In this document: in pieces, positions 1 through 11,942 of the stretch
Layout of the letters: each line of letters begins with the position of its first letter
Position numbering within the stretch: position 1 is the first letter of the stretch
Source: Bilabrum cf. latius
Taxonomy: Eukaryota; Bigyra: Bicosoecida; Bigyra; Bicosoecida
Length of the DNA stretch: 64,000 nt
Assembly: GCA_965178125.1 (NCBI GenBank)
Contig: OZ237759.1
Coordinates: forward strand, 186,001 to 250,000
Direction: 5' to 3'
Notes under the pieces: generated by a model
The model's database searches: none
Told to the model about the DNA's origin: nothing
What the model saw: the letters and a program-made list of their open reading frames with translations, nothing else
Position numbers and translations under genes: made by a program

Positions 1-2
1 AC

Positions 3-3000
3 GGGGATACGGAGCGGGAGTGGGTGTTCGACGCGGTGATCCGGTACATCAAGGTGGTCGGGGGTCCCCCGGGGGCAGAGGCTCTCCTGGTGGGCCTGCG
101 CAACGGCGCGGTGATGCAGGTGTTCGTGGGGAACCCCTTCCCGCTGGAGCTCGTGCGGCAGAAGACGTCCATCCGTTGCCTCGACCTCTCCCAGTCCAGG
201 AAGAGGCTGGCCGTGGTGGACGACCAGACGAGGGTGTGCGTGTACGACGTGGGGACCAAGGAGCTCCTGTGGCAGGCCACGGGCGCCAACAGCGTGGCCT
301 TCAATTCCAGCCACGAGGACAGCCTGTGCTTCTCCGGCGACAACCACCTGAGCATCAAGGTGGGGGACTTCCCCGTGGACAAGAGGCCCATGCCTGGGTT
401 CGTGGTCGGGTTCAACCGGTCCATGGTGTACGTCCTGCACTTTGTGGCCATGCGCACCGTGGACGTGCCCCAGTCCACGGCCATGGCACGATACCTGGAG
501 CTGGGCAAGCTGGACCGCGCGTACGACGCGGCGTGCCTGGGTGTCACGGACCAGGACTGGCGCACGCTGGGAGCCGCGGCCCTGCAGCAGGGCGACCTGC
601 AGGTGGCCAAAGGGGCATACAGCCGAGTCAAGGACGCCCGCTTCCTGTCCCTGGTGTTCGAGTCGGAGACCAAGGAGGCTGCGGGCGGCGTGTCGCCGCA
701 GGAGATCGCGGGGGAGGCACTGGCGTACGCCGGCAGGTTCAGCGAGGCCGCCAGGTCCTTCGTGAGGGCGAGCAAGCCGGAGCGGGCCGTGGACATGTTC
801 GTGGACCTGCGGCTGTGGGCGGAGGCCAAGCGGCTGGCGCAGTCCACGGGCAGCGTGGACGTCGAGGGCCTGATGCTGCAGCAGGCAGGGACGCTCGAGG
901 CGCAGGGGGACTACGCCGGGGCTGCCTCGGTGCTGGTGGCGGTGGGGCACCGCATCCGAGCCATCCACTTGTTCAAGGAAGCGGGGCAGTGGGTGTTCAT
1001 CGGGCAGATGGTCACCGATGCTGCCAACCACGTGCGCCGTGCGAAGCGCGGCCAGGTATTGCCGGCTGCGGCCTCGGGGGCTGGCGCGGATGCTCCCTCA
1101 GGCGAGGCCGGGTCGAGCAGCACTGGCGACCAGAAAGAGAGCCACGAGGAGGTGCTGCGCGCGGCCGCAGTTGCCCTTCGGTCCATCGGCACAGAGGGTG
1201 CCCTGTCTTCGGCCAGGGAGGCCTACGTGGCGCTGGGGGATGACTTGGGGCTGGCCACGCTGCTGGTGGCCATGAAGCGATGGGACGAGGCCAGCGCGCT
1301 GGCGGGGCGGGTGGCGCTGGAGGCTGCCGCGGGGGGCAGCGGGGGAGGCGCTGCTCCCGGGGATGCGGAGCGTCGGGCCCGCGAGCTGGCGGTGAAGGTG
1401 TTCTTGCCTCTGGCCGAGCACAGGGCGGTGGAGGGCGATTTCGAAGGGGCCCGGAGGGCGTACGAGCAGGCGGGGCGGCCGGACCTGGCCTCTGTGCTGC
1501 TGCGGGTGCTGCTGGACAACGCCATCAAGATGGACGAGCAGCAGCAGGCGGCAAGGCTGGCCTGGAGGCTGGCGGATGCCGAGATGGCGGTGGCGAGCGG
1601 GGCTCCTCTGGTGGCGGGCGGCAAAGAGGGCGAGGGCAAGGAGGCGGGGGAGGAGCTGGACGTGGAAGGCAAGTACGGCTCGGCCCTGGGACCGGAGCGG
1701 TACGGGGAAGCGGAGGGCCTGCGCCGGTGGTGGCTGCTGCGGCGGCGGGGGGACATGCACCTTGCCTTTGGCGCGGTCTCGGAGCTGTCGAGAGCCCCCT
1801 TCGCCAGGGAGGGCCCTGAGACGCTGCTGCACGCGGCGTGCTTCTTGGTGAACTGCATGGGGGTGTCCGAGGACAGCGCCAGGGAACAGTCGGAGGGGTG
1901 GGAGAGGGCGTGCGGGGGCGCGGGGGGCAGGGCACTGGACGCGTTGCTGGCTCCCCCCGAGGTGGGGGCGGGGGTGGGTTTGCACGAGCTGTGGGAGGAA
2001 GAGGGTGAGGTGAGGCGGAGGGCAGAGGACGCGGCCATGGGTGCTGCCGAGGGCGAAGAGGCCAAGGAGGGCGAGGAGGAGGATGCTGGGGCCAGGGGGG
2101 GCAAGAAGAGGGCTGGGGATGACCTAGATGGCCTGATCGCCGAGGCAGAGGCGCTCGCTGGGCCAAGAGTTGGAGGCAGGTCCGGAGGCCTGGGGCTGGC
2201 AGGTGACGGCAGCAAGGGGTCCTCCTCCTCCTCTTCTGCGGTGCTGCCCATGCTGCGCGCCCGACCGGCCCGCCTGCCCCAGGGGATCTCTCTCACTGAG
2301 AGCCTGTACGCGCTGGGCAAGACCTCCCCCGCGCTGGGGGCATTCAGGGCTGCACGTCACGCCCTGGATCTGCTCTCCCAACGGCGGATCCCCGTGGCCT
2401 GGCGGGACGACGTGGACGGGGCCGCGCTGGCGGTGCAGGCGCAGGCCTTCGTAGACAACGAGGCGCTGCTGCCCACGTGCCACCGGTGCGGGACTTCCAA
2501 CGCCTTGCTGCACCCCGCGGGAGGGGGCGACCGGTGCGCGAACTGCGGGCAGCGCTTCTGGAGGTCGGCTTCGACGTGGGAGGTGCTTCCGGTCGTGGAG
2601 TTTTGCGTGGTGGGGGATGGAGGTGGGGATGGCGAGGGCGAGGGCGGTGATGGCCCGGTGCCGGCGGAGGAAGCGCTGCAGGTCATCCGTAGGGCCGGGC
2701 CGAGCGGTGGCGCGGGTTAGGGTAGGAAGGGAGGGGAGACGCGAGGGACGGCGGGGGGCGCGGAGACGCTCACCTTCGAAGGGGGGGATTCGGCGGGGGG
2801 TGGCGCTGGGGGGGCGGGGGAGGGTTAGGGGTAGGCCGGCAGCGCGTCGGATCCATTCCGGCCGCTGCTAGCGGACCACTCGCTGGTCAACAGGCCGGGT
2901 CCCTTGCGCGTGCCCTTGTCGGTGGCGGGTATGATACCTGCCAGCGAGGTGCTTGCGGTGAGGGTGCCCCCCACGGTGGGGGGAGCTGCGGGGGGAAGAG

Positions 3001-3251
3001 CGGGCGCCAAGGGGGCACCGATGGGAGGCCGCGCGGCGCCGCGCATGACGGTTTTGCTGCGGAACATGATCCCCGACGTGCCCCTGTTCGCGTGTCCGTC
3101 GTGCTCGCACGTGTTCCATCGGGAAGACCTTGAGGCCAAGGCACTGCAGAAGGGGGGCTGCCCGGCGTGCGGGGCCTCGCTGGCCGAGATGGGTCTAGCG
3201 GATGCAGAGGAAGGGGGCGATGTGGAGAGCAAGGAGGCGCGGTTAGGATGA
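3..3251 (+). CDS. IFT122: IFT122 intraflagellar transport protein, 5'-truncated by window edge
   Basis: IFT122 is a core subunit of IFT-A, which carries cargo back from the ciliary tip. The frame is open from base 3 and the true start lies outside the window. The first ~130 residues are the end of a WD40 propeller (REWVFDAVIRYIKVV, VGLRNGAVMQVFVGNPFPLE), followed by the helical TPR-like repeats typical of the family. The C-terminus has two zinc-binding clusters: CHRCGTSNALLH with CANCGQRFW, then CPSCSHVFHREDLE with CPACG. This matches the IFT122 C-terminal layout. TAG codons at 2718, 2826 and 2832 lie in frame between the two clusters. Reading them as sense joins both zinc motifs and gives 1,082 residues ending at TGA, close to the family's ~1,200. 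With the standard code the second cluster would be orphaned. No intron is needed. Confidence in the family is high. Confidence 0.95.
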
Positions 3252-3373
3252 TTGTGCGTGGATATTGTCCAGATCGTCGTATTTGACCAGTTCGACCTTC
3301 ATCCGGAGCGCTGCTGCCAGCCGCGGGTTGCCACTGCGCATGACAACATAAATCAGTTGAACGACAACTCACC

Positions 3374-4693
3374 ATGGACTCTTTAGAGCATACATCAACG
3401 CATGGCAGCTCAAGTGGTGCAATCGATCCAGCTGACGGCGTTGTTCGGAGTGTGCTGGAAGCCAGGAACGGCGGGGCCGGAACGACCGAAGAGCGTATAG
3501 CGGCGGCTGGAGGTGCCCATTTCTACCATTACAATTGCTCAGGAGAATGTGATGAGGGATGGGGATGCTGCTACCGCGCATGCTAGTCCATGCTGCACGG
3601 AGCGAAAGGGAGCGTGCTGTCGATCAAAAACATTCAAAAACTCCTTGCGAGCGCCCCAGAAGCAGCTTCACGAGGCTGGAGTCAAGATTCCGTTGGAAGC
3701 ACGAAATGGATGGAGCCACCAGACGTAGCTATTGTGTTGCGGCTCCGTGGCCTTCCCCCTGGCACCGAAATGCTCGAATGGGACGCCAAGCTGCCTGCAG
3801 CCAACGATCCAATGGGCAAACGCGCCGCTGGCCAGCTATCGAGCGCACTAGAAACCGTATCAAGCAACCTGTGGCAAGTGCTGTGGTCAGACGAGAAAGA
3901 AAAGTCGGGTAGGCCAGTTGATGCCAAGGAGTCTGGTGTGGTTGCGCCAGCGGTGATCGATGACGGGACATTCGCATACACGGTGGCTGCCATTCGCGAG
4001 CGGCCCCCGTCGGCTGGACCCTCTCCCCGCTGCAGAGGCAGCCCGCTTCAGGCTCTCGCCGGCATGCTGCCAGCGGGCGGGATTGGTCGCACCCGGTGGG
4101 GCCCAGATCTCCATGCACTGGCACTGGCAGTCGGGAAGGAGGACCCCGACCCCGAGCTGGCCAAGAGGCTGGACCGCCTTGGCCGCACGGAGATCCTTGT
4201 CTTGGACACCCATTACACGAAGCGAGTGGACGCAGGCGCTTTCGATCCCCCAGAGAGCCGTGCAGGGCCGGGGCTTGAGTCAGCCGCGGGGCCAATGGGG
4301 GGGGCTGCTGCGAGCGACTTGAAGGGCGACTGCGGCTCAGCGAGCAAGGCGATTACCAGTGGTGTCGACCCGAGCGTGGCTCATTGGGAGCAAATAACCC
4401 CCGAAATAGAGGGCGGTAGGAGTGGGGCTGTCGCCGCCACTGGGGAGGCGGCTGCGGGTGGGGCGAGTGGGGGCACGCCAGTGGTGGAGGCAGAGGTAGG
4501 CGAGGGCAAGTCGACGGGCGAAGAGGCAGAGGAAGCGCCTGGCACGCCCGCCCCGAAAGCAAATGTGTCAATTCTGGGCCAGCAGGGAGTATCCTGGGTC
4601 TCCCTACCCGCTTTCCTGAGCAGGAGCAGGTCATCTCGGTGGATGGGCGCGGGTCTTCGGAGAACTGCCGCAGGAGCAGGGGCTTCATCATGA
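3374..4693 (+). CDS. UFM1-specific cysteine protease (UfSP, peptidase C78-like)
   Basis: UfSP enzymes mature the ubiquitin-like modifier UFM1 and remove it from targets. The ATG at 3374 starts a 439-residue protein ending at TGA. Near the N-terminus HYNCSGECDEGWGCCYR matches the C78 catalytic block (usual form DRGWGCGYR), with Cys65 as the nucleophile. The Asp-His pair appears as ILVLDTHYTK (Asp278, His280). Eight bases after Cys65-Cys66-Tyr-Arg, an in-frame TAG at 3584-3586 falls where the family usually has Gln (YRxLQ). The ~200 residues between the Cys and Asp-His blocks are diverged and partly low complexity, and the C-terminal 120 residues are Gly/Ala/Glu-rich. The start is 122 bp after the IFT122 stop on the same strand. 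No intron. The family call is good; UfSP1- or UfSP2-type cannot be decided. Confidence 0.85.
3584..3586 (+). other. In-frame UAG at a conserved Gln position of UfSP
   Basis: This TAG follows the catalytic GWGCCYRAC segment and precedes SMLHG in one frame. C78 peptidases usually have Gln here (YR-x-x-Q). It is one of two codons in the window that point specifically to Gln rather than to any sense amino acid. Confidence 0.8.
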
Positions 4694-4984
4694 TTTGGGC
4701 TAGTACGGGACTTTGATTCAGTACAGATGTGATAGGACACGAGCTAAGAATCGCGCGCAAGGTACATGCGTTTGCCCACGACAGACCTGAGGCCGGCTCG
4801 CGGGATTTTCAATACACCCATCCATCCCGGATTCTTCAGCCGGACCCGTCAGCGCCTGCCATCCTTGGAGACCTACTCGGGCCGCTCTCCTGCCCTCCTG
4901 CGGAAGTCCCCGCCTCTGTTGCCACTTTCCCACCGATGCCAGCTGCACCGCTCGCGCAGATCGACCCAGGGGCGCCTGTGTTCC

Positions 4985-7900
4985 TCATGGCCCCGCCAGC
5001 TGCCCTTGCACCTTATTCGTGGAAGGCTGCTCCACCCCACTGCCCTTCTCCTCCGCCTCCGCCTCCGCCCCATCCTGGTCAGACCCGGTGCCAAGCGACC
5101 TCAGCAAGAAGGCCCTGAGCTCATCTCTGTACTGGGTGATTGCCTTCTGGTTGGTAAACTCGCGGATGTCCTCGCTGTGCCACCCCGCCGCCGCCCTCTC
5201 TGCATACAGCAGGCAAGCCACTCCGCAGTCGAAGCCGGTCTCTTGATGCTGCGCGGGGATGGCGCTCCGGGCCACGGACTGCCAGCTGCTCGATGCAGAC
5301 TGCGAGGGTGAGGATAGGCCGGTCCTCCCCTTGCTGCGGCCCCCCGCCGCGGCGGGCAATGGGGCCACCCTGTCCAGCCAGTGCACCACCGCTCTGGGCA
5401 TGGACCTAAAGCTCATGCTCTGGCCCTCTCTTCCTCCCCGCGTGGTGGGCTTGCCCATCGGCTCAAAGACCTCCAGCAGTGGGGCATCAGGGTCTAGCAC
5501 AACACGCACGAGGTTCCAGTGGTTCTTACCAGGGTTCCAAAAGAAGAGTATCTGCGGCGGAGGGGCCACGCTGACCCGCTGGCATACCAGCATAGCCTTG
5601 ACCATCGGGCCGTCTGCTGCTGCCGTTTGTTTTGATCCACTGCTGGATGCAGCGGCAGAGTCGGACCACGCCGAGGACGAGGACCCAGTGGAGCGAGGGG
5701 AGTTGACTTCTCCTCGGAATGTCCCCCGACCGCTGCCACTGCCGCTGGTGCCGGTGCTGCCACTCGCGCGGATTTTGGCTGCAGCCCGTGCCCGCGCGGC
5801 CTCCTGCTGCTCTCTGGCTCTGGCGTTTTCCTCCTGCTGCTGCTGCTCCTCTGCCTCCTTCACCGCCTCCTCCCACTCCTGTCTCCTCTGCTGCTGCAGC
5901 ACCTCCCTCGCAGTCTCCACGCACGTGTTCACGTGTGCAGCCAGCATCTCCTGACTCTGCCTCATGATGGGCTGTTGCACGCGCTGCACCTCTGCCATGT
6001 CCACGGTCTCCACCGCCACCTGCGCCTGCGCCGCCACTGGAGCCATGCCCTTCTCTATGAGCTCCCGCATGCGGGTCGACTGCAGCCGGTTGATTTCCTA
6101 AGTGCCCGCCCTCGTCAGCTCATCCATCCGCTCCTGCATCCAGCGGCTCGCCGGGTCACAGAGAGCAGCCCGCGCCGCCAGCGCTACGCACTGCTTCTGC
6201 GGCCCGTCGGGATGTGCAGCTGCCACCCCGTCGATGAAGAGCAGCGCCACGCTGCGGCAGGGCGGCGACCAGGAGGTGGGGACCGCGCGCCCCATGCAGA
6301 GACGCGTGAAGTACTGGAGCAAGTCGTCTTCGGTGACCGGGCTGGGCTCGCTTGGGGGCTGCAATGCAGCAGAAGGGGAGGAAGCCGTGCCAACGAGTTG
6401 CAAATGGTGCTGTCCGCTTGTAGCACTGGTGCTGGTACTGGGGCTGGTGCTACCAAGGGCGCGGCCGGCTGCCTCTGGCTCTGCGCCTTCCCGCGGGCGT
6501 TTCCGAGGGGACCTCGGCTTCGGAGCAAGCACCTTGGCAGCCTTGCGGGACCCAGCCCTGGGTCCCCCCTTGGAAGTTCGGAGGCGCCGCCTGTAGACCA
6601 CCGGCCTGCAGCACAGCTCAACTCGAAACCTGCCCGGGAGGCCATCCAGCGCACTTGGGTTCCTGCCGCTTGCTGCTGCTGCTACTGCTGCTGCTGTGCT
6701 ACCCCCACCGCCCTGCCCGACCGAATCTTCCATCCCGGGCTGGTTCCACGACCCCTTGATACTTGTCCCCGGAGCCGGAGACCCTTCCCCGCGCTGTTGG
6801 AATATGCTCCGGACATCCACCCTCCTGCCCAGCAGGTCCGTGGGCTGATACTCCCGCAAGTTGGTCTCTGTGCGGCACGCGCTCTCCGCCTCAAAGGCAG
6901 CAAAGGTGCACGGCAACACGTGCGCCGCTGGGTAGTTCCTCTGGATATGCATGCACACTAGGTCGATGAGGGTCCCAGTCAGCCACGAGTCCCCATCCAC
7001 GGGTGCTGCTTCCAGGTCCATCTGGCAGGCGGCCCTGGCCACTGCGGCTAGGTCGGGGGGAAGGCGGTGCGGGCTGGGGCCAGCGCGCGATGAGGATGAA
7101 GACTGGGCGCCAGATGCTAGTAGGCCGGGGTGTGATCCTGCAGGCCCCACGGACAGCTGGAGGGGGGGCGGGGAGGAAGAAGAAGAGGCAGACGAGGAGG
7201 GATGCCCCCGGCCTTGCCCCTCTTGCGCCCCGCTGCCATCGCTAGAGGACCTGCCTGTGCTGGAGGCAGTGCCCGCAGCAGAGGTACCGGGCCTCGTGCC
7301 CTCGTCCCAGGGCTGGGGAGCAGCTGTGACGAGTGCATCGCCCTCGCTCCACTAGCTTGGCCAGCGGCCGGTGTGCGCCCCAGCAGCTGCAGTGGCGGTG
7401 CTGCGATTCTCTTGCCCAATTGAGTATGCTGATGCGTCTGTTGGGGTTGCATCTCCCGCTCGTAAGTCCCCGCCATGCCTGCCGATGCCACTGCCCCGCG
7501 AGACGAAAGAATAGGTGCCTGGGGCAGGCCACCGCAGGGGGGCTGCAGCCAGTGCCGCCCGTGTGGCAACCGCGCTGGGGGCCGCTGTGCAAGAGACACA
7601 CGATCGTAGGAATGCATCTGTTTCCAGAGGGCCGGGAACAGAGGCGGAGGATGCTACTGATGCTCCGGGCGACGACGACGACGACGACGACGACGATGAA
7701 GAGGCGCATGGGGCCGATTTGGCGCTGCTATGGGAGCGTTGCGGCAAGCTCGGGGCACCGGCCCCCGCTGCCATCTTTGCAGATAGTACGATGCTTCGGG
7801 CGAGCTCCTCCAACGAACTTGAATCTTCTGCATCCTCCTCTTTGTCTTTTTCTTCCTGCACTTCTTGTTTCTTCTTCTCACCAAGGCAGGTCTGAAGCTC

Positions 7901-8116
7901 GAATGGGTCCTCTTGATAGCACCAGGGAGTGCGGCAGCGAGGAACTCGCAATCGCACGAGAAGACCAGACGGCTCAAAACCGTTCAATTCCCTTGAATCT
8001 AAGCCGCGGACCATTGGAATGCCGTCTACGCTACCGTTCCAACCTGTAGCATCTGCAGCAACACCCGCCACCACGCCGGCATCCTCAATTGCCGCTGGCT
8101 TTGCACCAGATGCCAT
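4985..8116 (-). CDS. Ulp1/SENP-type (C48) SUMO protease with large disordered N-terminus
   Basis: C48 proteases process SUMO precursors and deconjugate SUMO. The ATG at 8116 has an in-frame TGA directly upstream. The 1,043-residue protein has TAGs near 7352 and 6098 and ends at TGA (4985). The C48 fold begins at residue ~374 (DSWLTGTLIDLVCMHIQ). The catalytic His is His866 in NHWNLVRVVLD, and the Gln/Cys block is HQETGFDCGVAC with Cys964. The helix after Cys (YAERAAAGW...FTNQKAITQYRDELRAF) is typical. Between the substrate-entry helix and the His lie ~450 extra residues: Ser/Gly/Pro-rich stretches and a Gln/Glu/Ala-rich region likely to be coiled coil. The N-terminal 350 residues are disordered and include a poly-Ser run encoded by a GAC/GTC trinucleotide repeat near 7671-7697. 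No intron. Whether it acts on SUMO or NEDD8 is not visible. Confidence 0.88.
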
Positions 8117-8382
8117 TCAACCAAATGACTGCAAGTATTGAAATTGTGCCGCTAACTGGTTAGAGGGCTTTTACAATACTCGGTATTGTGGTTGCTTGCT
8201 CCAATGCTAGCGTAGTCTCGACATCTTAATGCAACAGCACCATAATACAATCCAATTTTCAGATCGAAGTCTTACGGTGGTACACTTGATTACAATGCGA
8301 TCGAATGTGTGCGCAATTCCTGTTGCCCTGTCGTTAGTAGTGATTTCATCTTGCCCGCAATTGGTCGTCCGGAATCTTCCAA

Positions 8383-9875
8383 ATGATGAATTGCGCGACT
8401 AGTCTCTACGGGGTCATTTTCGCGCTAGTATCGCAAGTGATAGCCATGCAAAAGAGGCTTTTTGACACAATTCGTACGGCCACAAGCGGTATGAGCAGGA
8501 TAAGGGGCTTGGCATCTCGGGGGGCCCCATCTAGATTCTGCGCTGTTGCTGTTGGAGGCGTGACAGCCGGCGTAGCGATTTCGGCTGCTCTATTGCAGCC
8601 CACTAAGCTAGAGCAGGGCGATAGTAACAGCAAGAGTGTTCACAGCCCGGGCAGTGTGGATTCTCCTTGGTAGAGAGTAGCACACGTCAGCGAGCACCGC
8701 ACGTTGCTTGAGTTTCCCCTTCGCATCCCACCTGGCACGTTCGGCAACAAGGAAGACTTGTGCTCTGCCGGCACTGCTCTCCGTGCTATGCTCGGAATGT
8801 CGTGGGTACCTCTAGCGCGGGCGTACTCTTTTGGGTACTACGTGTCGCCGTCCGCGCTATCGCATCTCGAGAACCACCCTGAGGTGAACAGCGATGCTAC
8901 GGCAAGCGTGGTGCAGCTCTCTAAGGATCAAACACCAGAAACTCTAAGCATTGACCCATCCAAAGCGGAGCGCACCCTGCTTCGTGCCCCGGAAGGAAAC
9001 GTGAACGCAAGCCTGCTAGACGCGATCCTGCGAGCGAGCGGAGGCACTGGCACCGGCGGCGCGGGGAAAGGGACCGAGGTGGGTGTGATCCTGCGCATGT
9101 CTCGAGATATCGATGGGCCACACCTGGCGCATGGGTTCAAGAACTCGGGTAAGTTGCTGCATTGCGTACCTGCATATTGACATGGCTGGCGTCCCACAGT
9201 CCAGTGCCCCAGTGATTGGCACCATGGCACCATCGTTGTCGCCATCGTCACACGCCGGCCGCCTCCCAACGCTCATTCCCCACCGCAGTAGAGAAGCAGC
9301 TGAAGGTGACCCAGCGGGCACTGGAAGCAGCGAGCTCGGCAGCCGACAAGGCCAACTTGAAGGCGAGCACGAAGTCGACATCCGGAGCAGCTGCTCCTCG
9401 CCCCGAGGGGGGCAACGGCCCCGCCTCCCCTGCCGAGACGAGGGACATGCTGGCCCTGCGGCTGGGGCCGTCGTCAGAAGAGCAGGTGAGGGCCGATGCG
9501 GTGGCCGCGCTGAGCGACCGCTTCAACGCCCTCAAGCTGCGCAAGGGGGATGACGTGGCGTTCTGCTGGAGCGCGGGGGGTGGCCTGCGGTCCTTCGTGA
9601 GGGGGGGTGCCGCGGCCAGGGAGCGGGCGAGGAGCGGGGCGGGGGCTCCGGGGCAGGGCGACCCGGAGGCACCGCTGGAGGTGGGCGCCGCGGTGATGGT
9701 TCCGCAGATCGGCCGCGCGCTGTTCGGAGTGTACTGCGACGACACCGCGGTGAGCTGGAGGGGAAGGAACACGTTCGCCAGGAACGTGCAGGCCATGGCA
9801 AGGGCCAGGAGAGACGGGGGCGTGGTGGACCCGGGGCGCATCGTGGCGCTGGAGCACGCGGCAAGGAGCAAGTGA
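8383..9875 (+). CDS. Chalcone-isomerase-like protein, probably mitochondrial (Aim18/Aim46 type)
   Basis: Two exons, 8383-9148 and 9289-9875. The 140-nt intron has donor GGTAAGT and acceptor CACCGCAG, and the joined codon GTA gives KNS-VEKQ. The product is 450 residues ending at TGA. After a basic leader (MQKRLFDTIRTATSGMSR) comes one hydrophobic segment (FCAVAVGGVTAGVAISAALL). This bipartite pattern resembles the yeast inner-membrane CHI-fold proteins. CHI-fold strands follow: LEFPLRIPPGTFG, ARAYSFGYYVSP, ALKLRKGDDVAFCW and the late motif IGRALFGVYCDDTAVSW. A TAG at ~8671 sits between the leader and the fold. ATG 8446 is an alternative start giving a cleaner targeting peptide. CHI-fold members include true isomerases and fatty-acid-binding or non-catalytic forms, so no reaction is assigned. 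The next gene begins 74 bp downstream. Confidence 0.75.
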
Positions 9876-9949
9876 TGAGCTCCGATCGCCATGTGAGGCA
9901 TTTTAGGTGGGCGGCCACAGTGGGCCGGTAAATCGTCCATCAGCGCAAA

Positions 9950-11680
9950 ATGAATTCCGTATTTTCGATTCTATGCGCATCCGTTGCGGTTGCCCAACTC
10001 CACTCATAGATGCTCAGGGCGTACTATGTGCTCAGCCCCAACTCTTCAAGACCGCACGTCCCAGATCAATCCACGCTTGCCCCCAGGCTTGCCGATGGGA
10101 CAGCGCTTCTGTACACTGCGTTTGGAGATACGTATCTATTCTAGAATGGGTCAAGCGTGGATGTTTCGGGTGATAAGGAGCTGTGGCACGATGCTGGGCA
10201 CGGGGACATTGAAACAATGGTGGGCGACGCCAAAAACGCATCGCTCGTGCATGGCTACGTGCACATTGAGCACGGCTGGTATGTAAATTCATAGTATCGG
10301 TACTATGGGACGGTACACTACAGCGTCTCGGAAGATGGCGGTGCTAGTTTCTCCTCTGTCGATGCCAAGGACACGCTTTGCGTGGTCAGCGCCGGCCCGC
10401 CCGACATTGGCGGCCCGAACAACACGGGCACGGGCCCGCAGTGGGCTGTGCTGCAGCCAGAGGCTGGCTACATCTACCTGTACGTGTATGACGCGTTTGC
10501 CATCGACGACGCATCGGGAGCCCCTGTGGGAGGCGTCACCGTGGCCCGCTCGAGCGTAGGGGACGCGGGCAGGCCCGGCACGTGGCACAGGTATTTCCAG
10601 GGCAGCTGGGATAGCCCTGGGGTGGGCGGGAATGCGAGCGCCCTGACAGGCATGCGCGGCACGAAGGTGATATACTGGCAGTCCCAGGGGTTGTGGGTCT
10701 CGGTGGACTACTAGGGCGGGCTTAGCACCTCACAAGATGGACTTGTGTGGACCCCGGAGCCGTTCCCGCTGTTCCCCGCGCCCCTCCCCGAGGCCTGGCA
10801 GACACCCCCGATCAAGCCCGCCAAGTACTACTACACGAGCCTGATCCCGCAGAGCGGAGGCAGCGTGTGGGGCAATGGGAGCACCACTGCAGCAGACGCC
10901 GAGGGCGTGGTGACTGGCCGCGCTGGGCGCGAGTCACAGCTGTCAGCGGATCCGAACGCCGACGAGATCCTGTATCTGTTCTACCTGTACAACCAGGCCA
11001 CCACCGACTCCTGGCATGATGTGGTGCGCGGGCTGGCTCGGTCCTCGGTCAGCCTCCGCATGGGAGCCCCCTCGAGTGGGGGCGGAGCTGAAGGCGAAGG
11101 TGATGGTGAAGGTGATGGTGAAGGTCTTGACGGCCAGGGCATCGTGTCGGTCCTTGGGCTGGGGAGGTACGAGAAGGCCGGGGCCGGGGGAGACGTGACG
11201 GACCACTGGGCCACCGTGGGCCCGCCCACTCGCTCCTGCGATGCCTGCAACACGAGCGACTACCAGTACGTCATCCTGCTCGGGTATCTGGCCACAGATC
11301 CGGCTGCGTGGGGAAGCGAGATCCTCGCTGCTGCTGGTGCAGACGGAACAGCGGGCCCCGTGGGGCTGGTGGACTGCTATGACGCGCAGAACGACGACCA
11401 CATCGCCACGCTGGAAGGGGAGTGCGCCGGCATGAACCAAATCGGCCAGCACCACTCGCAGCTGCACACGGACGGGCTGCCCAGGTACAGGGCACTCGCT
11501 CTCATGGGCTACCTATCGAGCAAGCAGTCGGCCAACCCCGCCCCCAAGGAGTACGACCTGCTGCCATTGGCCCGGTGCTTCGTGAACCAGACCAAGGACC
11601 ACTACCTGTCTCCGGTCTACCCGTGCAAGCAGGGGGAGCAGCAGACGGACATGGGATTCATCTTCTGGCCCGCGAGCTGA
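9950..11680 (+). CDS. Secreted five-bladed beta-propeller protein, GH43-like (family tentative)
   Basis: The ATG at 9950 opens a 576-residue protein with a signal peptide (MNSVFSILCASVAVAQ). TAGs at 10007, 10142, 10292 and 10712 are read as sense, and it stops at TGA. The repeated pattern resembles secreted GH43/GH32-fold propellers: a readable strand pair (GPQWAVLQPEAGYIYLYV), a domain with VARSSV...GTWHRYFQGSWDSPG, then a GLSTSQDGLVWTPEP block. The TAG at 10712 lies between WVSVDY and GGLSTSQDG, inside a propeller blade. The C-terminal half contains a Cys-rich strip (CDACNTSDYQYVILLGYL) and the ending GFIFWPAS. There are many potential N-glycosylation sites. The catalytic acids are not identifiable by eye, so enzymatic activity is only a possibility. 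The last 48 bp are repeated twice more beyond the stop codon. Confidence 0.6.
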
Positions 11681-11776
11681 GGGGAGCAGCAGACAGACAT
11701 GGGATTCATCTTCTTGCCCGCAAGCTGAGGGGAGCAGCAGACAGACATGGGATTCATCTTCTGGCCAGCGAGCTGG
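11633..11776 (+). repeat. Three tandem 48-bp copies of the 3' coding tail of the propeller gene
   Basis: Copy 1 (11633-11680) encodes the C-terminus GEQQTDMGFIFWPAS plus TGA. Copies 2 (11681-11728) and 3 (11729-11776) repeat it in the same frame with a few substitutions. Copy 2 keeps its TGA. Copy 3 has TGG in place of that TGA, followed immediately by another TGA at 11777. Translation past the first stop would add one or two more 16-residue tails. From 11780 to 11942 I see no gene. Confidence 0.9.
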
Positions 11777-11942
11777 TGACGAGGCGGCCAGCCATCTATA
11801 CGTGTGCTGGGGTTCTGCTCCCGCGCATGGATCGTTGGTTGCTGGCCAACCCCATCGGATCATCTCGACCTGCTGTGAGTGGCTGCAATTTGAATATATC
11901 GGCGGTGCGGAAACAACAACATTTTTGGTTTTATGGGTACAG

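Noticed and set aside
911-2513. Long ORFs on the opposite strand of IFT122 and other GC-rich genes
   Set aside because: These are shadow frames caused by high GC and few stops. They have no homology-like motifs and biased Pro/Arg composition.
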